A DNA stretch of 64,000 bases from Micromonospora chokoriensis (GCF_000718555.1 NZ_JOAN01000016.1:103518-167517); one strand, 5' to 3'; shown: positions 16,163-24,787, numbered from the stretch's first letter. Notes: a model not told the origin generated them from the letters alone. Made by a program: numbers and translations.

Positions 16163-17348
16163 GCCCGACGGCGAAGCTGACCAGCCCCAGGATCAACCCG
16201 ACGACCGCCAGGACGACGCCGACCCGGGCCGGCGCGAGGTAACCGAGTCCCGCGGCGATGGCGACGCTGCCCAGGGCGGCGCCCATGCTGTTCGCGATGT
16301 TCATGGCCGACTGGTTGAGCGCCGCACCCATCAGTTGCGCGCCGGGGGCGACGGTGATCAGGCGTGCCTGCAGGACCGGACCGAGATAGAGGCTGGTCGC
16401 GCCGACCAGGAACGCGCCCACGAACAGGCCGACACGGGTCGACGCCACGAGGCTGAACACGGCGATGCTCACGATCATCGCCACGAACCCGATGACCATG
16501 CTCCGCTGCAGGTCACGGTCCGCCAGCCAGCCACCCAGGGCGTTGCCGACGGTCATCCCGAGACCCACCGCGACCAGCGCCCACGGCACCGTCGCGGCGG
16601 AGAGGCCGGCGACATCGGTGGTGACCGGCGCGATGTAGGTGTCCACCGCGAAGAACCCCGCGAAGCCGACCGCGCCGGTCGCGGCGACCAGCCAGACCTG
16701 CGAGGTCCGCAGCGCCCTCAACTCGGCCGCCGGCGAGCCGTCGACCGCCGCGGCGACCTCCGGGACGACCGCCAGCACCGCCAGCAGGGTGAGCACGAAG
16801 ACCCCGGCGATGACCAGGTACGCGACCCGCCAGCCGGCTGCCTGCCCGAGCCGCGTGATGAGGGGTACGCCGACCACGTTGCTCACGGTCAGCCCGCCGA
16901 GCACGGTGGCGAAACCCCGGGCCTCGTTACCGGGGCCCATCAGGGTCGCCGCGAGCAGACCGGCCGCGCCGAAGTACGCGCCGTGCGGCAGCGCCGCCAC
17001 GAACCGGGCCACCAGCACCAGGTCGAAGGTGGGGGCGATCGCGGATGCGACTGTGCCGACGGCGAAGAGCACCAGCAGCCCGAGTACGAGCTTCTTGCGG
17101 GGCAGGCGCGCGCTCAGTGCGGCGATCAGGGGTGCGCCGACGACCACGCCGAGCGCGTACGCGGTGATCATCCAGCCCGCGCGGGCGACCGCGTCTGACG
17201 ACGACTGCGCGTAGTCCTGCGGGAGCAGACCGCGGGCGATGTCGGGCAGCAGCCCCATCGCCACGAACTCGGTCAGGCCGATCGCGACGCCACCCAGTGC
17301 CAGCGCCACCAGCGCCGCTATCCGTCGACCTCTGCTCATCTCGATCAC
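16128..17348 (-). CDS. MFS efflux transporter (DHA1, AraJ/Cml-like)
   Basis: A 406-aa membrane protein with twelve hydrophobic segments, beginning RIAALVALALGGVAIGLTEFVAMGLLPDIA. The loop-2/3 sequence SARLPRKKLVLGLL matches the GxLaDrxGrrk consensus loosely, and ARFVAALPHGAYFGAAGLLA is the AraJ-type helix-4/5 motif. It probably exports sugars or drugs. The predicted start is GTG at 17348; ATG three codons later (17339) is equally plausible. Divergent from the ROK regulator 41 bp away, with a dyad between them, so regulation by that protein is likely. Confidence 0.93.
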   Translation of the reverse strand: MIEMSRGRRIAALVALALGGVAIGLTEFVAMGLLPDIARGLLPQDYAQSSSDAVARAGWMITAYALGVVVGAPLIAALSARLPRKKLVLGLLVLFAVGTVASAIAPTFDLVLVARFVAALPHGAYFGAAGLLAATLMGPGNEARGFATVLGGLTVSNVVGVPLITRLGQAAGWRVAYLVIAGVFVLTLLAVLAVVPEVAAAVDGSPAAELRALRTSQVWLVAATGAVGFAGFFAVDTYIAPVTTDVAGLSAATVPWALVAVGLGMTVGNALGGWLADRDLQRSMVIGFVAMIVSIAVFSLVASTRVGLFVGAFLVGATSLYLGPVLQARLITVAPGAQLMGAALNQSAMNIANSMGAALGSVAIAAGLGYLAPARVGVVLAVVGLILGLVSFAVGRRARDRVPATV

Positions 17349-17360
17349 CGAAAAAATTTA

Positions 17361-17373
17361 GCAACAGCGTTGC
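17361..17373. promoter_or_regulatory. Dyad operator candidate between MFS and ROK genes
   Basis: GCAAC-AGC-GTTGC, flanked by TTA and TAA to give a loose 20-bp dyad (17358-17377) in the 41-bp divergent region. Position and symmetry suit autoregulation by the adjacent ROK repressor. ROK sites are often AT-flanked dyads, but this one is inferred from sequence only. Confidence 0.5.
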
Positions 17374-17389
17374 GTAATAGGGTGGTGAG

Positions 17390-18484
17390 ATGACTCGCGT
17401 CACTGCCGACGTCAGCTTCCTGCGCGGCTACAACGAGGCACTGGTCATGGCGGTGGGGCGTACCGCCCGGACGTTCGAGCGCTCGACCGTGGTCGAGGCC
17501 ACCGGCCTGACCCCGCAGGCGGTCTCCAAGGTCATCGCCCGGCTGACCACCGACGGCCTGATCCGTTCCGCCGGCGTCCGGCGTCCGGGCATCGGCAAGC
17601 CCGCGGTCGTCTACGAACTCGTCGCGGACAGCCGGTACGCGATCGGCGCCCACGTGGCCCGGCGCACGCTGCGGCTGGTCCTGGTCGACCTGGCCGGCAC
17701 CGTGCACCACTCGACGGTCCGGCCGCTGCCCCGCGACTTCACTCCGGAGCAGCTCCTCGACGCCCTGAGCGTCGGCATCGACGCGATGGCTGGCATCGGT
17801 GACCTGCGGGGCCGGCTCACCGGGCTGGGCATCGGCATGATCGGCCCACTCGACCACGCCAACGGCCTGGTCCGCGACGCGCACGGCCTGCGGCACTGGC
17901 ACGACGTAGCGCTGCGCGAGATTGCCGAGAAACACCTTGGCCTCCCCGTCCACCTGGACAAGGACGTCACCGCGGGGATCACCGCCGAGGCCTGGCGGCA
18001 CGGCGCGACGTTCGGCGACGCGGCCCTCATCATGGTCGAGTCCGGCATCGGCGGCGGCTTCTGGCTGGGCGGCGCGGCCCACCGTGGCGCGCACACCAAC
18101 GCGGGCGAATTCGGCCACACGGTCGTCGACCTGAACGGGCCGCGCTGCGTCTGCGGTCGCCACGGGTGCCTGGAGATCGTGCACCACCACGCCATCGAGG
18201 CCGGGGACATCGCGTACGCCGCCCGCGTGCTGGCCGTGGGCGTCGTCAACCTGCTCCAGACCCTCGACCTCGCCCACGTGGTGCTGACCGGCGCGGACCT
18301 CCTCCAACACCCGCAGACCTATCTCGCTGCGGTCACCGAGGCCGTCGAGGCGGACGCGCGACGCGCGGGCTGGCTCAGCACGAGGGTCGCCCTGTCCAGC
18401 CTCGGCGCGGACGTGATCGCCGCGGGCGCCGCCATGCAGGTCCTCGACCAGCACTACGGCATCCCGGAGCTCGCCCCGATCTGA
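17390..18484 (+). CDS. ROK-family transcriptional repressor (NagC/XylR type)
   Basis: A 364-aa protein. The N-terminal winged helix (about 30-80) includes VVEATGLTPQAVSKVIARLTTDGLI. The ROK sugar-kinase-like domain follows with DLAGTV, an IGIGGGF-like loop (VESGIGGGFWLGG), and the zinc signature C-x-C-x4-C (CVCGRHGC) after GEFGHTVVDLNG. Such proteins sense a sugar or sugar phosphate and repress transport or catabolic genes. The neighbouring divergent MFS gene is the obvious target. Confidence 0.93.
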   Translation: MTRVTADVSFLRGYNEALVMAVGRTARTFERSTVVEATGLTPQAVSKVIARLTTDGLIRSAGVRRPGIGKPAVVYELVADSRYAIGAHVARRTLRLVLVDLAGTVHHSTVRPLPRDFTPEQLLDALSVGIDAMAGIGDLRGRLTGLGIGMIGPLDHANGLVRDAHGLRHWHDVALREIAEKHLGLPVHLDKDVTAGITAEAWRHGATFGDAALIMVESGIGGGFWLGGAAHRGAHTNAGEFGHTVVDLNGPRCVCGRHGCLEIVHHHAIEAGDIAYAARVLAVGVVNLLQTLDLAHVVLTGADLLQHPQTYLAAVTEAVEADARRAGWLSTRVALSSLGADVIAAGAAMQVLDQHYGIPELAPI

Positions 18485-18489
18485 CCGCC

Positions 18490-18531
18490 GACGCGCGCCG
18501 GCCAGCCCTCGGCGGGCTGGAACTGCGCGTC
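18490..18531. terminator. Two-part hairpin between convergent ROK and MerR genes
   Basis: Outer stem GACGCGC / GCGCGTC and inner stem CCAGCCC / GGGCTGG with loop TCGGC, separated by small internal loops. It fills the 48-bp space between two convergent stop codons, so it probably ends both transcripts. Confidence 0.7.
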
Positions 18532-18532
18532 G

Positions 18533-18916
18533 TCAGGTGGTCAGGGCGTCGGCGTTCGTTCGGGTGCAACCGCTGGCCGGGCTCTCGCTGAACGCGATGA
18601 CCGCGTCGAGCCGCTCGCGCGCCTGCCGGAGTTGGGTGATCTGCTGATCGATGCGGTCGCGTTCGGCGCGGAGCATGGCCCGTGACTGCGGTGTGTTGAC
18701 CTTCGCGTCGACGCAGGGCAGCAGGTCCAGGATGGTCCGGCTGGACAGGCCAGCGGCGTACAGCATCTGGATCAGGTGCACCCGGTCGACCGCGCTGTCG
18801 AGGTAGTGGCGTTGACCGCCGCTGCTGCGGGCGGCAGTCAGGAGATCCTGCTCCTCGTAGTAGCGCAGGGCTCGCACCGACACCCCGGTCTTCGTGGCGA
18901 GTTCCCCGATCCGCAT
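18533..18916 (-). CDS. MerR-family transcriptional regulator
   Basis: A 127-aa regulator. MRIGELATKTGVSVRALRYYEEQ is the MerR winged-helix opening, followed by GQRHYLDSAVDRVHLIQML and a C-terminal coiled coil (RAERDRIDQQITQLRQARERLDAVI). No metal-binding cysteine pattern of the MerR/CueR kind is seen; the single late Cys is in SGCTR. The ATG at 18916 follows GGGGGAGGGCC. It is divergent from an SDR gene whose promoter has the long-spacer dyad layout typical of MerR control. Confidence 0.93.
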   Translation of the reverse strand: MRIGELATKTGVSVRALRYYEEQDLLTAARSSGGQRHYLDSAVDRVHLIQMLYAAGLSSRTILDLLPCVDAKVNTPQSRAMLRAERDRIDQQITQLRQARERLDAVIAFSESPASGCTRTNADALTT

Positions 18917-18932
18917 GGCCCTCCCCCAACCG

Positions 18933-18946
18933 GTGACACCTGTCAC
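18933..18946. promoter_or_regulatory. Perfect 14-bp palindrome in the MerR/SDR intergenic region
   Basis: GTGACA-CC-TGTCAC, a perfect 6+6 dyad 17 bp upstream of the merR-like ATG. It is separate from the MerR-type dyad in the SDR promoter and could be an autoregulatory or second-regulator site. Confidence 0.45.
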
Positions 18947-18952
18947 ACGACC

Positions 18953-18984
18953 TTGTCCCTCACGTGGACGTCAGGTTTTAGCGT
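18953..18984 (+). promoter_or_regulatory. MerR-type promoter of the SDR gene (long spacer with dyad)
   Basis: A -35 element TTGTCC (18953-18958) and -10 element TAGCGT (18979-18984) are separated by 20 bp instead of 17. The spacer holds the inverted repeat CCTCACGT-GG-ACGTCAGG (18958-18975, one mismatched pair). An over-long spacer with a dyad between the hexamers is the classic layout where MerR proteins untwist DNA to activate transcription. Confidence 0.65.
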
Positions 18985-19027
18985 AACTCGCGTACGGCTC
19001 GTCCCTGAAACCTGCCAGGAGGCAATC

Positions 19028-19732
19028 ATGCAGATCTCCGGTTCGATCGCTCTGGTCACCGGCGCCAACCGCGGCATCGGCCGACACTTCGCCGGACAAC
19101 TGTTGGAGCGCGGTGCGGCCAAGGTGTACGCCACGGCCCGCACCCCGGAGCGGATCGACATCCCCGGCGTCGAGACGCTCCGGTTGGACATCACCGACCC
19201 GCGATCCGTCGAGGAGGCGGCGGCCGTCGCGTCCGACGTCACCCTGCTGGTCAACAACGCCGGGATCTCCACCTTCACCAACCTCGTCACGGGTGACCTC
19301 GGCAAGATCCGGTCCGAGCTGGACACGCACTTCTACGGCACCCTGAGCATGGTCCGGGCGTTCGCGCCGGTGCTCGGCGCGAACGGCGGCGGGACGATCC
19401 TCAACGTCCTGTCGGCGATGTCGTGGTTCTCCTACGACGGGGCCAACGCCTACGGCGTGGCGAAGGCAGCCGAGTGGAGCCTTACCAACGGGATCCGACT
19501 GGAACTCGCCGGCCAGGGAACCCTCGTGACCGGCCTGCACCTGGGCAGCGCCGACACCGACATGTCGGCCGGGTACGACGGCGACAAGATCGACCCCGCC
19601 GACGTCGTGCGCGCCGCACTGGACGGCATCGAGGCCGGCCGGATCGAGGTCGTCGCCGACGAGTGGAGCGCATACGTCAAGGCGTCCCTGGCCAACGACC
19701 CGAGCGCCTTCTACGCCGCGACGGCGCGGTGA
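19028..19732 (+). CDS. Short-chain dehydrogenase/reductase
   Basis: A 234-aa classical SDR. The cofactor motif is TGANRGIGRHFA, the structural motif NNAGIS, the catalytic Ser in NVLSAMSWFS, and the YxxxK pair in YGVAKAA. TARTPERID after strand 2 suggests NADP preference. The ATG follows AGGAGGCAATC, an excellent ribosome site; the frame is open far upstream but has no support there. Probably the target of the divergent MerR regulator, perhaps for a reactive carbonyl. Confidence 0.93.
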   Translation: MQISGSIALVTGANRGIGRHFAGQLLERGAAKVYATARTPERIDIPGVETLRLDITDPRSVEEAAAVASDVTLLVNNAGISTFTNLVTGDLGKIRSELDTHFYGTLSMVRAFAPVLGANGGGTILNVLSAMSWFSYDGANAYGVAKAAEWSLTNGIRLELAGQGTLVTGLHLGSADTDMSAGYDGDKIDPADVVRAALDGIEAGRIEVVADEWSAYVKASLANDPSAFYAATAR

Positions 19733-19733
19733 C

Positions 19734-20186
19734 TCACTGACAGACGCGCCACTGGCCGCCCTCCTTGACCAGCGCCATCCCCTGCGTGAACCTCGCACCG
19801 GTGGCTTCCTGGACCGCCTCGACCTGGGCGGTCCCGGTGACCCGCCCGTTGTAGTTGTTGACGTTCACGCCGGTGATCTCATAACTGCTGATCTTCAACT
19901 GCGCGGCCTGGATCCGGGTGAAGTCCTCCTGGGTCATGGTGTCGCGCACCCGGTCGCACAGCCGCCCGTACGCGCCCGGGTAGTTGCCGGCCTGCACGTC
20001 GTCGAGGTACGCCGTCGCGGCCGCCCGGGCCGGTTCGACGGCGTCCTTGACGGTGCGGTAGAGCCACAACCCGACGCCGGCACCAACCACGCAGCAGACC
20101 GCCAGCAAGGCGCTGACGACGATCAGGACCGTACGAATCGTCCGGTGGGGTTTCGGGCTGGGAACCATTATCGGCTCGTACGTCAT
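19734..20186 (-). CDS. Membrane-anchored protein with NTF2-like (DUF4878-type) extracellular domain
   Basis: A 150-aa protein. One N-terminal transmembrane segment (TVLIVVSALLAVCCVVGAGVGLWL, about 18-41) is followed by an alpha+beta domain: ARAAATAYLDDVQAGNYPGAYGRLC, a helix, then strands ISSYEITGVNVNNYNG, GTAQVEAV and ALVKEGGQWRVCQ. This layout resembles DUF4878/lumazine-binding-like NTF2 folds. The ATG at 20186 is chosen because residues upstream are unlike the domain; no ribosome site is obvious. It converges on the SDR with one base between stops. Function unknown. Confidence 0.7.
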   Translation of the reverse strand: MTYEPIMVPSPKPHRTIRTVLIVVSALLAVCCVVGAGVGLWLYRTVKDAVEPARAAATAYLDDVQAGNYPGAYGRLCDRVRDTMTQEDFTRIQAAQLKISSYEITGVNVNNYNGRVTGTAQVEAVQEATGARFTQGMALVKEGGQWRVCQ

Positions 20187-20241
20187 GGCCCGGAGGGTAG
20201 GGAGGTCGGGCAAGCGGTAGAGACTCCCGAAGCCCGGTGGT

Positions 20242-21513
20242 TCAGCTTCCGGCAGCGACCGGACCCGGTGTCGGCGCGCCGCCGACGACCGCACGCGCGG
20301 GCGGCGCCGACTTCGGAGCCGGTCGAAGATCCGCCGGTACGGGCAGTGCGCTGCCCTTGACGAACTGGGCCCAACTGGTGTTCCAGGCCGTCCAGCCGTT
20401 GCCCGCCTGGAGCCGGACCTCGGTGCCGGTAAAGGTGACCAGGTCGCCTACCTGGGTGACGCCCATCAGCCAGTCGGCGTTGGCCGCCGAGATGTTCGTG
20501 CAGCCGTGCGAGACGTTGCGGTGTCCCTGATCCGACACCGACCAGGGTGCCCCGTGGATGAACTCGCCGCCCCAGGTGAGTCGCTGCGCGTCCTCGACGT
20601 TCACCACGTAGCCGCCGTTCGGCTCGCCGCGCGTGTCGAACGTGGTGTACTGGTGCTTCTCCATGATCACCATCTTGCCGCTGGACGTCGGTGTGCTCGG
20701 CTTGCCGAGGCTGACCGGGATCTTGCGGATCAGCTTGCCGTCGCGCAGCACGCGCATCTGCTTGGTGGCGTTGTCGACCTCAAGCGCCACCTGCCGCCCG
20801 ATCCTGGACGTCGCGGTGCGGTCGGCGTCACCGACCTGGCCCGCCCCGATCGGCAGACCCTCCAGGCCGGCCCGGACGCTGATGGTCGTGCCAGGCCGCC
20901 AGAAGTCGGGAGCCCGGTAGTAGACCTGACTGCCGTCGTCCACCCAGGACCAGGCCCCCGGCTGGGGTGGGCTCGTCGTGACGAACAGCCGACGCTGCAC
21001 ATCCGCACGGGCTGCCCTGGGGATGGGCGGATCGAAGCCGATGGTCACCGGCATGGCCGTGCCGTAGGTCCGCTTGTCGCCGAAGTACAGGGTGCTGGTC
21101 ACCTGCGGCTTCGTCGACATCGCCATGGTGGTGAAGGTCGCGGTGCGGGTGGTGGTCCCCCCGGCGTCGCCGGTGGCGGTCACCTGCGCGGTGTACGTGC
21201 GCTGCGGCCGCAACGGCGCGGCCGGCACCCAGGCCGACCCGTCCTCGCGGGGCTCCACCCTGACCAGAGCACCGGTGTCGTCGACGAGGCGTACGGCGGT
21301 GATCTTGCCGCCCGTGACGAGCGGCACGACCTCGGCGCTGAGCGGCACGTTCCGGGACAGGTCGGCGGGTGTGAGGGTCAACTCCGGCGATGGCACCACC
21401 ACCCGATCGGGGGGCCGCGCGGCGGGCTTCCGCTCGGTGGTGCACCCGCCGAGGACCAGGGGTGTCGCCGCGACGGTCACCGCCACGAGTGCCAATCGCC
21501 TTCGTAACCGCAT
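20242..21513 (-). CDS. L,D-transpeptidase (YkuD) lipoprotein with Ig-like domains
   Basis: A 423-aa envelope enzyme that makes 3-3 peptidoglycan cross-links. The signal peptide ends in lipobox VLGGC. Two Ig-like regions follow (about 60-150 and 150-270), then a YkuD domain with the active-site sequence HGAPWSV...GHRNVSHGCTNIS, where the Cys of SHGCTN is the nucleophile. This matches the mycobacterial LdtMt2-like architecture. The ATG at 21513 begins the signal peptide; the open frame upstream is unrelated. It is divergent from a small lipoprotein gene. Confidence 0.93.
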   Translation of the reverse strand: MRLRRRLALVAVTVAATPLVLGGCTTERKPAARPPDRVVVPSPELTLTPADLSRNVPLSAEVVPLVTGGKITAVRLVDDTGALVRVEPREDGSAWVPAAPLRPQRTYTAQVTATGDAGGTTTRTATFTTMAMSTKPQVTSTLYFGDKRTYGTAMPVTIGFDPPIPRAARADVQRRLFVTTSPPQPGAWSWVDDGSQVYYRAPDFWRPGTTISVRAGLEGLPIGAGQVGDADRTATSRIGRQVALEVDNATKQMRVLRDGKLIRKIPVSLGKPSTPTSSGKMVIMEKHQYTTFDTRGEPNGGYVVNVEDAQRLTWGGEFIHGAPWSVSDQGHRNVSHGCTNISAANADWLMGVTQVGDLVTFTGTEVRLQAGNGWTAWNTSWAQFVKGSALPVPADLRPAPKSAPPARAVVGGAPTPGPVAAGS

Positions 21514-21709
21514 CCAACGTCCCCCGGCTCCCGTGTGCTCCGTGGCGGCAATTCTCTCCACGTCGGCGACGCCCTGCGCTGTTTCCCGGAAAACACGAAC
21601 CCAAGGGGGGAACGTTCGGCACGACGCGCGCCGCAGGTCCGTCGGTTGCGCCTCCCTTTCGTGACCGTCGGGGCATCGAAGCGTGACGCTGCAGTGGAAA
21701 GCTGCGGAC

Positions 21710-22246
21710 ATGCGCAGAAGACGACGGTCATGGATTCTGCTACCGCTGCCCCTTCTCCTGCTGGCGGCGTGCTCGCCAGTGGATGAGCCGGTGGTCGCTC
21801 TCGCCGTCACCGATGGCCGGCCGGTCGGTCTACTTGTCACGTGCGACGACAGCTTCTCCCAACTCGGCGTCTTCGAGAACAACCACCCGGGTGAGGCGGG
21901 AAATCGGCCGCTGATCCGGTGGGGCGTCAACGGCCGACCGACGAGCGAGGTCGTCGAGGTCACGCTGTTCGGCCAGCCGCCGGAGGGCTGGAAGGTCGCC
22001 GAGGCTGTCGACATCCCCGCCGCCGAGGCAGGCATTGAGGTGGATGTCGAGCCGCTCACCGAACTTCGACCCGGGGTCACCTACAGCGTCGACGGGTCGA
22101 GCCGCCGTAACGCCATCTCGGTGGACTTCACCCTCGCGGACCTGCCACGGATCGGCCCGGACGAGGTGCTGGCACCGCGCGGACATGACTCGACGACCGT
22201 GGTGTCGCGGGAGGCGTTCCTGCGCAAGGCACGCGACCGCTGCTGA
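21710..22246 (+). CDS. Small lipoprotein of unknown function
   Basis: A 178-aa protein. MRRRRRSWILLPLPLLLLAACS is a lipoprotein signal with lipobox LAAC. The mature part has alternating short strands (EVVEVTLFGQPPEGWKVAEAV, ISVDFTLADLPRIGPDEVLA), suggesting a single beta-sandwich. I do not recognise a family. It is divergent from the L,D-transpeptidase gene, so an envelope role is plausible by context only. Confidence 0.75.
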   Translation: MRRRRRSWILLPLPLLLLAACSPVDEPVVALAVTDGRPVGLLVTCDDSFSQLGVFENNHPGEAGNRPLIRWGVNGRPTSEVVEVTLFGQPPEGWKVAEAVDIPAAEAGIEVDVEPLTELRPGVTYSVDGSSRRNAISVDFTLADLPRIGPDEVLAPRGHDSTTVVSREAFLRKARDRC

Positions 22247-22394
22247 CCGGCGGCGGTCGACCAGGCGCGCGACGCCAAGGCCTCGGTCGGCAGAGGACTC
22301 AAGTATGTGGAGTGCCGCCGCAGTCGCGGATTACAGATTTTTGAAGAAGATCAGAGAAATGAGATTGAGATGTCATCGTGGCGGCTCCGCAAAG

Positions 22395-22423
22395 CTGACC
22401 AGGCAATCGCTGAGCGATATTTA
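22395..22423 (+). promoter_or_regulatory. Candidate promoter of the DUF1996 gene in an AT-rich island
   Basis: CTGACC (22395-22400) and TATTTA (22418-22423) with a 17-bp spacer lie in a 120-bp AT-rich stretch (22320-22440) that stands out against GC-rich flanks. The predicted leader is about 65 nt. Confidence 0.4.
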
Positions 22424-22493
22424 AGGGAGAATTAATCGTCTCAGTTGGAAACGAGCAGGGGGTCGACTCGTACTCTTCGTTCTCGGAAGAAAG

Positions 22494-23639
22494 GTGCGCC
22501 CCCCGTTGATAAAACTGCGATCCACCCCTCGACACCGTCGTTCCGTCACCGCTCTGCTGCTGCTGAGCGTGGCGCTCGCAGGCGGATGCAAGGAGGCGCC
22601 GGGCACTCCCGGCGCGTCCGGCCCATCCAGTGACACCGGCATCGGCTCGCCCGGCCCGGACGCGCCGACGGCCGCCCCAGGCGACCCGTCGGCCACGCCG
22701 AGTGCCCCGGGCACGTCGGCCACCCCGTCCGCTGGAGGCAAGCCGTCGACCCCGACGACCAGCGCTGCCCCGCCCACCGTGTCCGGTGGCTGGATCACCA
22801 TCGACGCTGCCGCGCAGGCCGCCGCGACGAGAGCGTTCTTCGCGCGCAAGCCCAAGCCGGTGACCGGCAACCCCGTCAAGGTGCCCGAGTTCAATGTCGG
22901 CTGTAAGACCAGCCACCACAACAGCGACGACCCGATCGTGCTGCCCAAGCTCGTCGGCGGCTCGCACAACCACACGTTCTGGGGCAACAAGTCGACGAAC
23001 GCCAACTCGACCGCCGAATCGCTGCGGGCGTCGAAGGCGACCACCTGCAACTCGCCGGACGACCAGTCCGCGTACTGGGTGCCGACGATGTACCAGAACG
23101 GCAAGGTCGTGGACCCGAAGGAGGTGACCGTCTACTACGGTTCCCGTCTGAAGGACCCGAGCAAGACCCAGCCCTTCCCGTTCGGCCTGCGCATGATCAC
23201 CGGGAACGCCAAGACCCAGGTCGACACCCCGGACAAGCAGGGCAACCACTTCTGGTGCGCCGGCATCGGCGGCGAGGTCGGCCGCAGCGCCGACAAGACG
23301 TTCCCGGTCTGCGCCAAGACCGCGAACATCGTCCGGCAGGTCACGTTCCCGGACTGCTGGGACGGCAAGCACCTGGACAGCCCCGACCACAAGGCGCACA
23401 TGGCCAACGGTGACCACACCGGGGCGTGCCCGAAGAGCCACCCGGTGCCCGTGCCGTCGGTCTCCTTCGTGATCTCGTACCCGTTGAGCGCGAACACGGA
23501 CGGCATCACCCTCGCGTCCGGCACGTCGTTCTCCATGCACGCGGACTTCTTCAACGCGTGGAAGGACGAGGCGCTCGCCGCGCGGGTGCGCAACTGCCTC
23601 GACCAGGGCGTGAAGTGCAACTCGGCAGGCAACTTCTAG
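22494..23639 (+). CDS. Secreted DUF1996 lipoprotein
   Basis: A 381-aa protein. The signal (HRRSVTALLLLSVALAGGC) has an AGGC lipobox, followed by a Pro/Ser/Thr/Gly-rich linker to about residue 95. The rest is a DUF1996 domain: FNVGCKTSHHNSDDPIVLP, GGSHNHTFWGN, YWVPTMYQNGKVVDP, PDCWDGKHLDSPDHKAHM and a late FVISYPLS segment, with conserved His and paired Cys. DUF1996 proteins occur in fungi and actinomycetes and often accompany cellulose-binding modules; their activity is unknown. The GTG start follows GGAAGAAAG. Ends in a strong hairpin. Confidence 0.88.
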   Translation: MRPPLIKLRSTPRHRRSVTALLLLSVALAGGCKEAPGTPGASGPSSDTGIGSPGPDAPTAAPGDPSATPSAPGTSATPSAGGKPSTPTTSAAPPTVSGGWITIDAAAQAAATRAFFARKPKPVTGNPVKVPEFNVGCKTSHHNSDDPIVLPKLVGGSHNHTFWGNKSTNANSTAESLRASKATTCNSPDDQSAYWVPTMYQNGKVVDPKEVTVYYGSRLKDPSKTQPFPFGLRMITGNAKTQVDTPDKQGNHFWCAGIGGEVGRSADKTFPVCAKTANIVRQVTFPDCWDGKHLDSPDHKAHMANGDHTGACPKSHPVPVPSVSFVISYPLSANTDGITLASGTSFSMHADFFNAWKDEALAARVRNCLDQGVKCNSAGNF

Positions 23640-23678
23640 CCTGATCTGGCGGTCGTCGCGGGTCAGCGCTCGACATGG

Positions 23679-23723
23679 CGCGAGGTCTCCGGTAGGTGGT
23701 CAGCAAGGACCGGAGACCTCGCG
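23679..23723. terminator. Strong bidirectional hairpin
   Basis: Perfect 14-bp arms CGCGAGGTCTCCGG and CCGGAGACCTCGCG with a 17-base loop lie between the convergent DUF1996 and cyclase-family genes. Confidence 0.8.
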
Positions 23724-23745
23724 TACGACTTGCGCTGGGCCGTGG

Positions 23746-24699
23746 TCAGAAGGTGGCGATCGGGTTGACCGGGCCGCCGGACGTGCCGGCGAAGCGGACC
23801 GGCGCGACGGCGAGGTGGAAGTCCCACTGACCGAGCTCGGCGGCCGTCGTCGCGCAGGCCTCCAGGTCGCAGTTGTCGAGCAGCCACAGACCCATCGCGA
23901 CGAGACTCACGGCGTGCACCGGCATCAGCACGTCGTCGTACCCCGACGGCTGAACGTCCTGCGGGGTGTCCGCGCCGATCAACGCGACGCCGCGTTCATG
24001 CAGCCACGGCAGGCAGGACGCGTGCCAGCCGGCCTGCGTGAAACCGCTGGCTGCGCCTTCCTCGTGCCGGAATCGACCGTAACCGGTACGTAGGAGCACC
24101 GCGTCGCCCGCTCGCACCCGTACGCCCTGACGACGCTCGGCCTCCTCCAGATCGTCGGGGAACACTCCCTGCCCCGGTTCCCACCACGGCACACCGCGGG
24201 CCCCCGCGACGTCCAGCAGGACACCACGCGTGATGATCCCGTTCGCCGCCGCCGTGACGGCCGCCCACGCCGAGCCCGTCACCGGGTCGACGAACGAGTG
24301 TGACCGCCCGTTGTACATCTTGCCGTCCCAGAAGATGTGGCACGGCGAGTCGAGGTGAGTGAGGGTGTTGCCATGGAAGGCGATGCCGAGCCGCTCCGAC
24401 GAGAAGCCCCAGCGCCGGTCGGCGTGGAAGGCGGGCGGCATGTTCTCGGCGCCCGGCATGTCGGCGGCGCACGGGAACGTCGTGGTCGACCGATCCATGT
24501 CCCCCGGTACGGCAACCTCCCAGGCGCAGGACACGCTTCGGCCGTGACGCACGGCCCGAGCCGCCGCCAGCCGGACGTCGTCGGTGATGTGGTTCAGCGT
24601 GCCCAACTCGTCGTCGCCGCCCCACCGTCCCCAGTTCGACAGCGTGTCGAAGTACCCGAGCACCTCGTCCTGTGTCGGCATCGTTCGCCCAGCCGTCAT
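23746..24699 (-). CDS. Cyclase-family (kynurenine-formamidase-like) metal hydrolase
   Basis: A 317-aa protein of the cyclase family (PF04199 type). The metal site appears as HGNTLTHLDSPCHIFW (HxxTHxDxxxH). The core RAGDAVLLRTGYGRFRH and a late VPVHAVSLVAMGLWLLDNCDLEAC complete the fold. Relatives hydrolyse formylkynurenine, isatin or related amides; the longer N terminus here (NWGRWGGDDELGTLNHIT) marks the isatin-hydrolase/cyclase-like subgroup. The ATG at 24699 lies behind GGAGGAG; ATG at 24681 is an alternative. Confidence 0.9.
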   Translation of the reverse strand: MTAGRTMPTQDEVLGYFDTLSNWGRWGGDDELGTLNHITDDVRLAAARAVRHGRSVSCAWEVAVPGDMDRSTTTFPCAADMPGAENMPPAFHADRRWGFSSERLGIAFHGNTLTHLDSPCHIFWDGKMYNGRSHSFVDPVTGSAWAAVTAAANGIITRGVLLDVAGARGVPWWEPGQGVFPDDLEEAERRQGVRVRAGDAVLLRTGYGRFRHEEGAASGFTQAGWHASCLPWLHERGVALIGADTPQDVQPSGYDDVLMPVHAVSLVAMGLWLLDNCDLEACATTAAELGQWDFHLAVAPVRFAGTSGGPVNPIATF

Positions 24700-24787
24700 C
24701 CCAGCATCGACTCCTCCGGCCCTGCGTTCGAGGCACCCCGGACAGGCTATCCGCTGCTGGGTCGGAGCAGCGGCACAGACTCGACGA

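Noticed and set aside
22305..22424. A small 39-codon ORF in the AT-rich island
   Set aside because: No ribosome site and a composition unlike a protein; it overlaps the predicted promoter.
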